DNA of 64,000 nucleotides, from contig CBFFRP010000298.1 of NCBI GenBank assembly GCA_965644295.1, positions 496,001 through 560,000 of the forward strand, written 5' to 3'. Position numbers and translations under genes: made by a program. This DNA is from Paraphysomonas bandaiensis (Eukaryota; Chrysophyceae). Below, piece after piece: positions 60,019 to 64,000 of this stretch. Numbering within the stretch: the stretch's first letter is position 1; the number at the start of each line of letters is the position of its first letter. Below the pieces are notes generated by a model. The model made no database searches, was not told where the DNA came from, and worked only from the letters and a program-made list of their open reading frames with translations.

Positions 60019-61042
60019 AGAATGAAGTTTACAGAGATTTGGGCATATACTCGTAGTGATCCTGTATAGCCGTGAGTGTATTTGGTGTCTTGTGCTTCCA
60101 TATTTCCATGTGGTGAGGATATATTGAGGGATATCACTTTTGTATATTCAGCATTATCTATTTAATTCTGTTTACACGGTACCAGTTGTAGTACTGGTAT
60201 GTTATGATTTTTTGTTTGTGATATATTGTTTTCAATAGCTGATAAGTGAATAATTTGACTTTTATCAGTATAAAACATTTTAATAACAGTTCGCTTTTAG
60301 AGTTAACCAATTCTTCAGATCTTTCGTGGGTGCTTTGATAGGGCCGTTTTTAGGATTTTCCAACTAATCACTATATAACTGACTAAAGAAACCCTTATTT
60401 ATATTGATTGGATATCTAATGTTTCACTCCATACTACCTAAAAGAGAAAGGACTGTAACACACGATAATGACATTCATCATATATTTATTAGAAAGATAT
60501 ATTGCCACCAGGATGATGCACACGATATGAAAAAGATTCCTCTTTTGAAACAATTGTAAGTAGATTCAAAATTTTATTATAATTAAGTAATAGTAAAATA
60601 GTTAGTTAAATTGCTTTGATACATTAGTTTTGACTCTTAACGCCTATTGCTAATAATAAGATACTCACTACTGTCTATCAATTTCAATTATAACTGATGA
60701 CGTGGACCTTTCAATTCATAGTTATTGATAAGCCATCCTGTCGACCAATCAATATATATTTCCCTAGCCCTGATGGTATACTCTGAGCGAAGTGACGAGC
60801 TAATGAAAAAATGAAGTTCTACGATGAGTCAAAGTACTGAACTAACTCAAGGGCAGATATCGAAGACTCAAAAAGTGGATAGATTTAGCAGAATCACAAT
60901 TATGTTACATATGACAGTCTAGTCAGACTTCTTTAACACATATGCAACGATCTAGAAAAAACTGAACAGAAACCAAGGCGGTGGCAGACGCAATATCATA
61001 TATTGAATGCAAATGACACTACAGTTTCATGCTTCATAAGTT
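60019..61042. other. Convergent intergenic region with a repeat tail fragment
   Basis: AT-rich. 60620-60665 matches the 3' tail of the SINE-like family (AACGCCTATTGCTAATAATAAG). A 16-17 bp tandem duplication (AAGTTTCATGCTTCAT) lies at 61022-61053, next to the stop codon of the adjacent minus-strand gene. No other gene. Confidence 0.55.
60620..60665 (+). repeat. SINE-like family, 3' tail fragment (copy D)
   Basis: Shares CTTAACGCCTATTGCTAATA with the 3' ends of copies A and C. The head is missing. Confidence 0.5.
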
Positions 61043-64000
61043 TCATGCTTCATTCAAGTTCGTGGCCCCGTCCTTCTCGTAAACGCTGTCGAAAGTATCG
61101 GAAAAAATCAACCGAGACTCGAATAACTCACCATTTACGCCGTACTTGGAGTCAGATCGAGAATAACTTCTCTCTATTGCTGTATACACGGCATCTGGGC
61201 CAAACGCACGAGCACACCGTGCTTGTATTGCATCTATATCGATACCGTCATCGGATTCCAGGTCCTCCAAAAGCTTCGCATCACGCTCCCATTCCCAGTT
61301 CCTGTTACCAACATCTACAAAAATCCCACCACCAGCACTTTCGGTACTCCCTTGTCGACTGAGGTCGCGTTCTGGATGCTTCGTTTCGGTAGCACATGTG
61401 CGAACTCTTGATTCATGTTTCCTCGATTTGTTATCTATTTCACTACACTTATGAGATTTTAAGAAACCTAATATTCCATATTTAGGTTTCACAATTCGGG
61501 TATCGTCAACGTCAGCCTCTTCCACAGATGACGTATACCAATCCACTGATAGTAAAAAACGTATTTTCGTCGCAATGTTCACTCTCTGGCCTAGAAACTT
61601 TACGTAGCGTAGCGATAATGTAGACAAAGATGATGCGTACGGAGATGTATTTTTCAGGGGCCGCAAATAAAATTGAACAGAAATTTCATCGTACATTTGA
61701 GGGCTATAGGCTTCATCTTCTATGTCAATGCGCTTAATTATCTGATCCAGAGCTCCAAATCTATTATATTCGACTCCTGTCGCCTATAGGAAGTATATCA
61801 CATTCACACACGGACGTGCAAAGCTATTCACACGGAGTCAACGGTACCTTCAATACAAAAGTGACAACACTATCCATTTTCGCTTTAATTTTCTTGAGCT
61901 TAATGATCACATTCTTTTCAAGCGGGAAAAAAGTCGACTTCACTCTGGCCCCATGCTTGCTACAGTCATAGTGAAATGATTCTGCCGTCGTAAAAGACGG
62001 CACCGGAACCGTCAAAACCATGTCGAATATATTAAGGTCACTTGATGTATTCAATATATGAATTTTGTACCGAATAGAGCATAAATTCGGGTTGGAATTG
62101 TCGTAAGCACAAGAAGCATAACACTGTGTCGTCAGTGGACTAGGTGAATTGGCAATCGTATATCTATATCACACGGTCACTGAGAATATACAGCAATATA
62201 GAGGTCGATATAAAGTAAAATCACATGCCACTTATTCTACTGAAGAGAACACAGAAAACCACTCACTCCATTACAGTCACATCTTCTTGACCTCCCGGTT
62301 CTGCAAGCACATATATCGAACCTCTAGCATCCACTTTACGCACACACTCGTCGTTCATAATTACTCTGTCTGCAATGACGGTCTCAGATGGTCGCAACCG
62401 CTTGTCAATCTGCCTGAAGATATCTGGATGGTTGATGTTGAGGCCAACCTACACACACAAAACAGTTATCGAAACTGAACAGGCCAAAAAGCCGAGCAAT
62501 TTCAGGCATGTAGTGTATAGTAGGACAGCATGAATTGCGAGTGGCCTACTTCGATAGAAGTCCGTTGGTTAACTTTGGAAGACATTAACACAGTGCCGTT
62601 CACGGAAGTACTTTCGATCGAGCCTGAAAACCACCAGGTAAATGTCATATATAATCTTTTGCCATGAAATGTATACCTTTGGCATTACATTTAGCAGTGA
62701 ATTTCTCTTGAACATTAAAAGAAACGGATTCTCTATGACGAAAATGTAATAAAACATGAACGCATTTGTACAAATACAAAAGAGCACACGGTTCATGTAC
62801 ATATTCATTTCAGCGTAGGCAGTAACACACCTACGGAATTGTTGCGTCGCAGAATAACTACTTCCCGACGTGAGGCGTTTCAGAGAAAGGGTACCCAACA
62901 GAGTTGAAGAGGGGGGACTTGTAGCATGGGTGGGGCTTAAGTTTTCTTTTCTTTCTAGATTTAAATGACTTGAGTGCCACTCACTTACGTGACTTTAGAA
63001 ACGCGTTACTAAATGAATACGACTCCATACAAGATACTCCACCTGGATTCTATAGTACTCTCCAGAGTCGCCATAGCTACGCCATCTGGGGCTGATACAT
63101 CGCCTCTTATTAACGAAGATGACTCCGTCGGAATTTTAGGTGTGGAATTCGTTAAACCAAGATGAATCCTATAACGTCATCAGTCAAGAAGTATTTCTAA
63201 CGTAGCTAGGTACATAATTATCGCTGTACCTAGGAAATATCGGAAACTCAGATGAACTGGGCTTCTTTCTGTTCATGAGCCAATGTGGCATCACATCATC
63301 CAAACCACAGCATGCACTTTGCTGGGGCCACTGGGTCTCGTTGCCAATTTCAATTAGCTGAAAAGGTGTCCCATCGTCAAGCTCCTGTACTACAGCTGTA
63401 TACGAATCAGGCATTACACTGCCAATCGTCCACATTGAAACTATGTATAATCGTTGACTTAATAACACTAGACCACGAGCTATTTCATCTAGTAGAGTTT
63501 TAGCGGTAGATTTTGATGTAGATACCATTTCCAGCATAAGATTCTGTACATAAAAGTAAAATATTATCATACACAGCACTACACAGCAAACAGCAGTGGA
63601 CCAAAAGTCTACTTACTTGTATGCGAAAGCACAACTCCTCTGAAGAGTATAGCACAATATGCGTAATCGCTTCACGTACAGTATCACAATTTTCCAATTT
63701 TCCCTCCTTAATTTCATTTGCAACGGCAAGCAATATATCGTCCACAGGACCCACAAGTCTAAGTATGAAATGATCCACCTCTGATGGGACGTGCTGACAG
63801 CACTGAGATTTGGACTTATTAACAGTACGCACAATATAAGCAAGATGGTATCCACAGCGTAAGGCACATGTTTTTACATGCACATCTGTATGCTTAATTA
63901 GCCGCAGGATACATTTAATGCTTTCCTGAAAAAGGGAGCCGAAGACTATTCCGTTCTCAACAGAAGTGGTGTTTAGCATGTTACTAACTGGAGAGATGCT
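61043..64000 (-). CDS. Mu-homology-domain (muniscin/AP-mu-like) trafficking protein, 5' partial
   Basis: Multiple exons read from the right edge to TGA 61043-61045. The visible N-terminal part (63979-63180) is all-helical and solenoid-like (VDHFILRLVGPVDDILLAVA, CDTVREAITHIVLYSSEELC). A short Ser/Pro linker (TSPPSSTLLGTLSLKRLTSG) follows. The C-terminal region resembles a mu-homology domain: VSFNVQEKFTAKCNAKGSIE, a central block (VGLNINHPDIF...), FDMVLTVPVPSFTTAE, NVIIKLKKIKAKMDSVVTF, ISVQFYLRPLKN, then LSLRYVKFLGQ. After it comes a ~170-aa charged tail (to 61046). Mu-homology domains in AP mu subunits and muniscins (FCHO, Syp1, plant TML) bind cargo or membranes in endocytosis. An N-terminal solenoid plus mu-homology combination does not match the standard muniscin layout, so subfamily is unassigned. 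Confidence 0.6.

Overview
This is a eukaryotic nuclear window of moderate-to-low GC. Its genes are split by short GT-AG introns, typically 45-60 bp, which are easy to place by eye because reading frames and protein homology resume cleanly across them. The best lineage clue is a silicon (silicic acid) transporter at 42669-44114: two similar 5-TM halves carrying the family's EGxQ/GRQ signatures. A Pro-Ser repeat linker inside a giant lectin/REJ receptor also fits. Together they suggest a silicifying stramenopile (diatom, parmalean or chrysophyte-like alga). A silicifying choanoflagellate or haptophyte cannot be excluded from sequence alone.

Layout. 1-3385 (+): 3' part of a coiled-coil, Ser-rich protein. 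4108-4884 (-): ribosomal protein uS5/RPS2. 6032-6217 (-): a 61-aa ORF related to dispersed repeats. 6706-9296 (-): RetSat/CRTISO-like FAD oxidoreductase. 9354-10086: very long TACA microsatellite. 10176-10901 (+): orphan coiled-coil gene. 12457-12772: second TACA microsatellite. 12819-15123 (+): FERM-domain protein. 15894-20906 (-): meiotic MutS homologue MSH4. 21547-23285 (+): EF-hand protein with a predicted acylated N terminus and an RRxS-repeat tail. 24861-33954 (+): ~2,780-aa C-type lectin/REJ/EGF multi-pass receptor with a frameshift in its first lectin domain. 36753-41034 (-): SMG6-like EST1 protein ending in a Regnase-type NYN nuclease. 41537-41785 (-): broken duplicate of part of that gene. 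42115-42298: SINE-like retroposon flanked by a 14-bp target-site duplication, with relatives near 6.1, 11.4, 34.6 and 60.6 kb. 42669-44114 (-): silicon transporter. 45640-46865 (-): AT-hook protein. 47479-48600 (+): secreted Cys-rich protein. 49618-51156 (-): dual-specificity phosphatase. 51835-54641 (+): EXD3/Mut-7-like 3'-5' exonuclease. 55071-58990 (-): ectodomain-less relative of the giant receptor. 59659-60018 (+): small orphan. 61043-64000 (-): mu-homology-domain trafficking protein, cut by the window edge.

No operon-like logic is expected or seen. Possible themes, all inferred, are RNA decay (EST1-NYN and EXD3-like nucleases), sexual or cell-surface biology (MSH4; lectin/REJ receptor, whose architecture resembles egg-jelly receptors and polycystin-1) and silica metabolism. 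Exon joins were made by hand from frame continuity, splice consensus and family homology. A few junctions are ambiguous and are marked as such.
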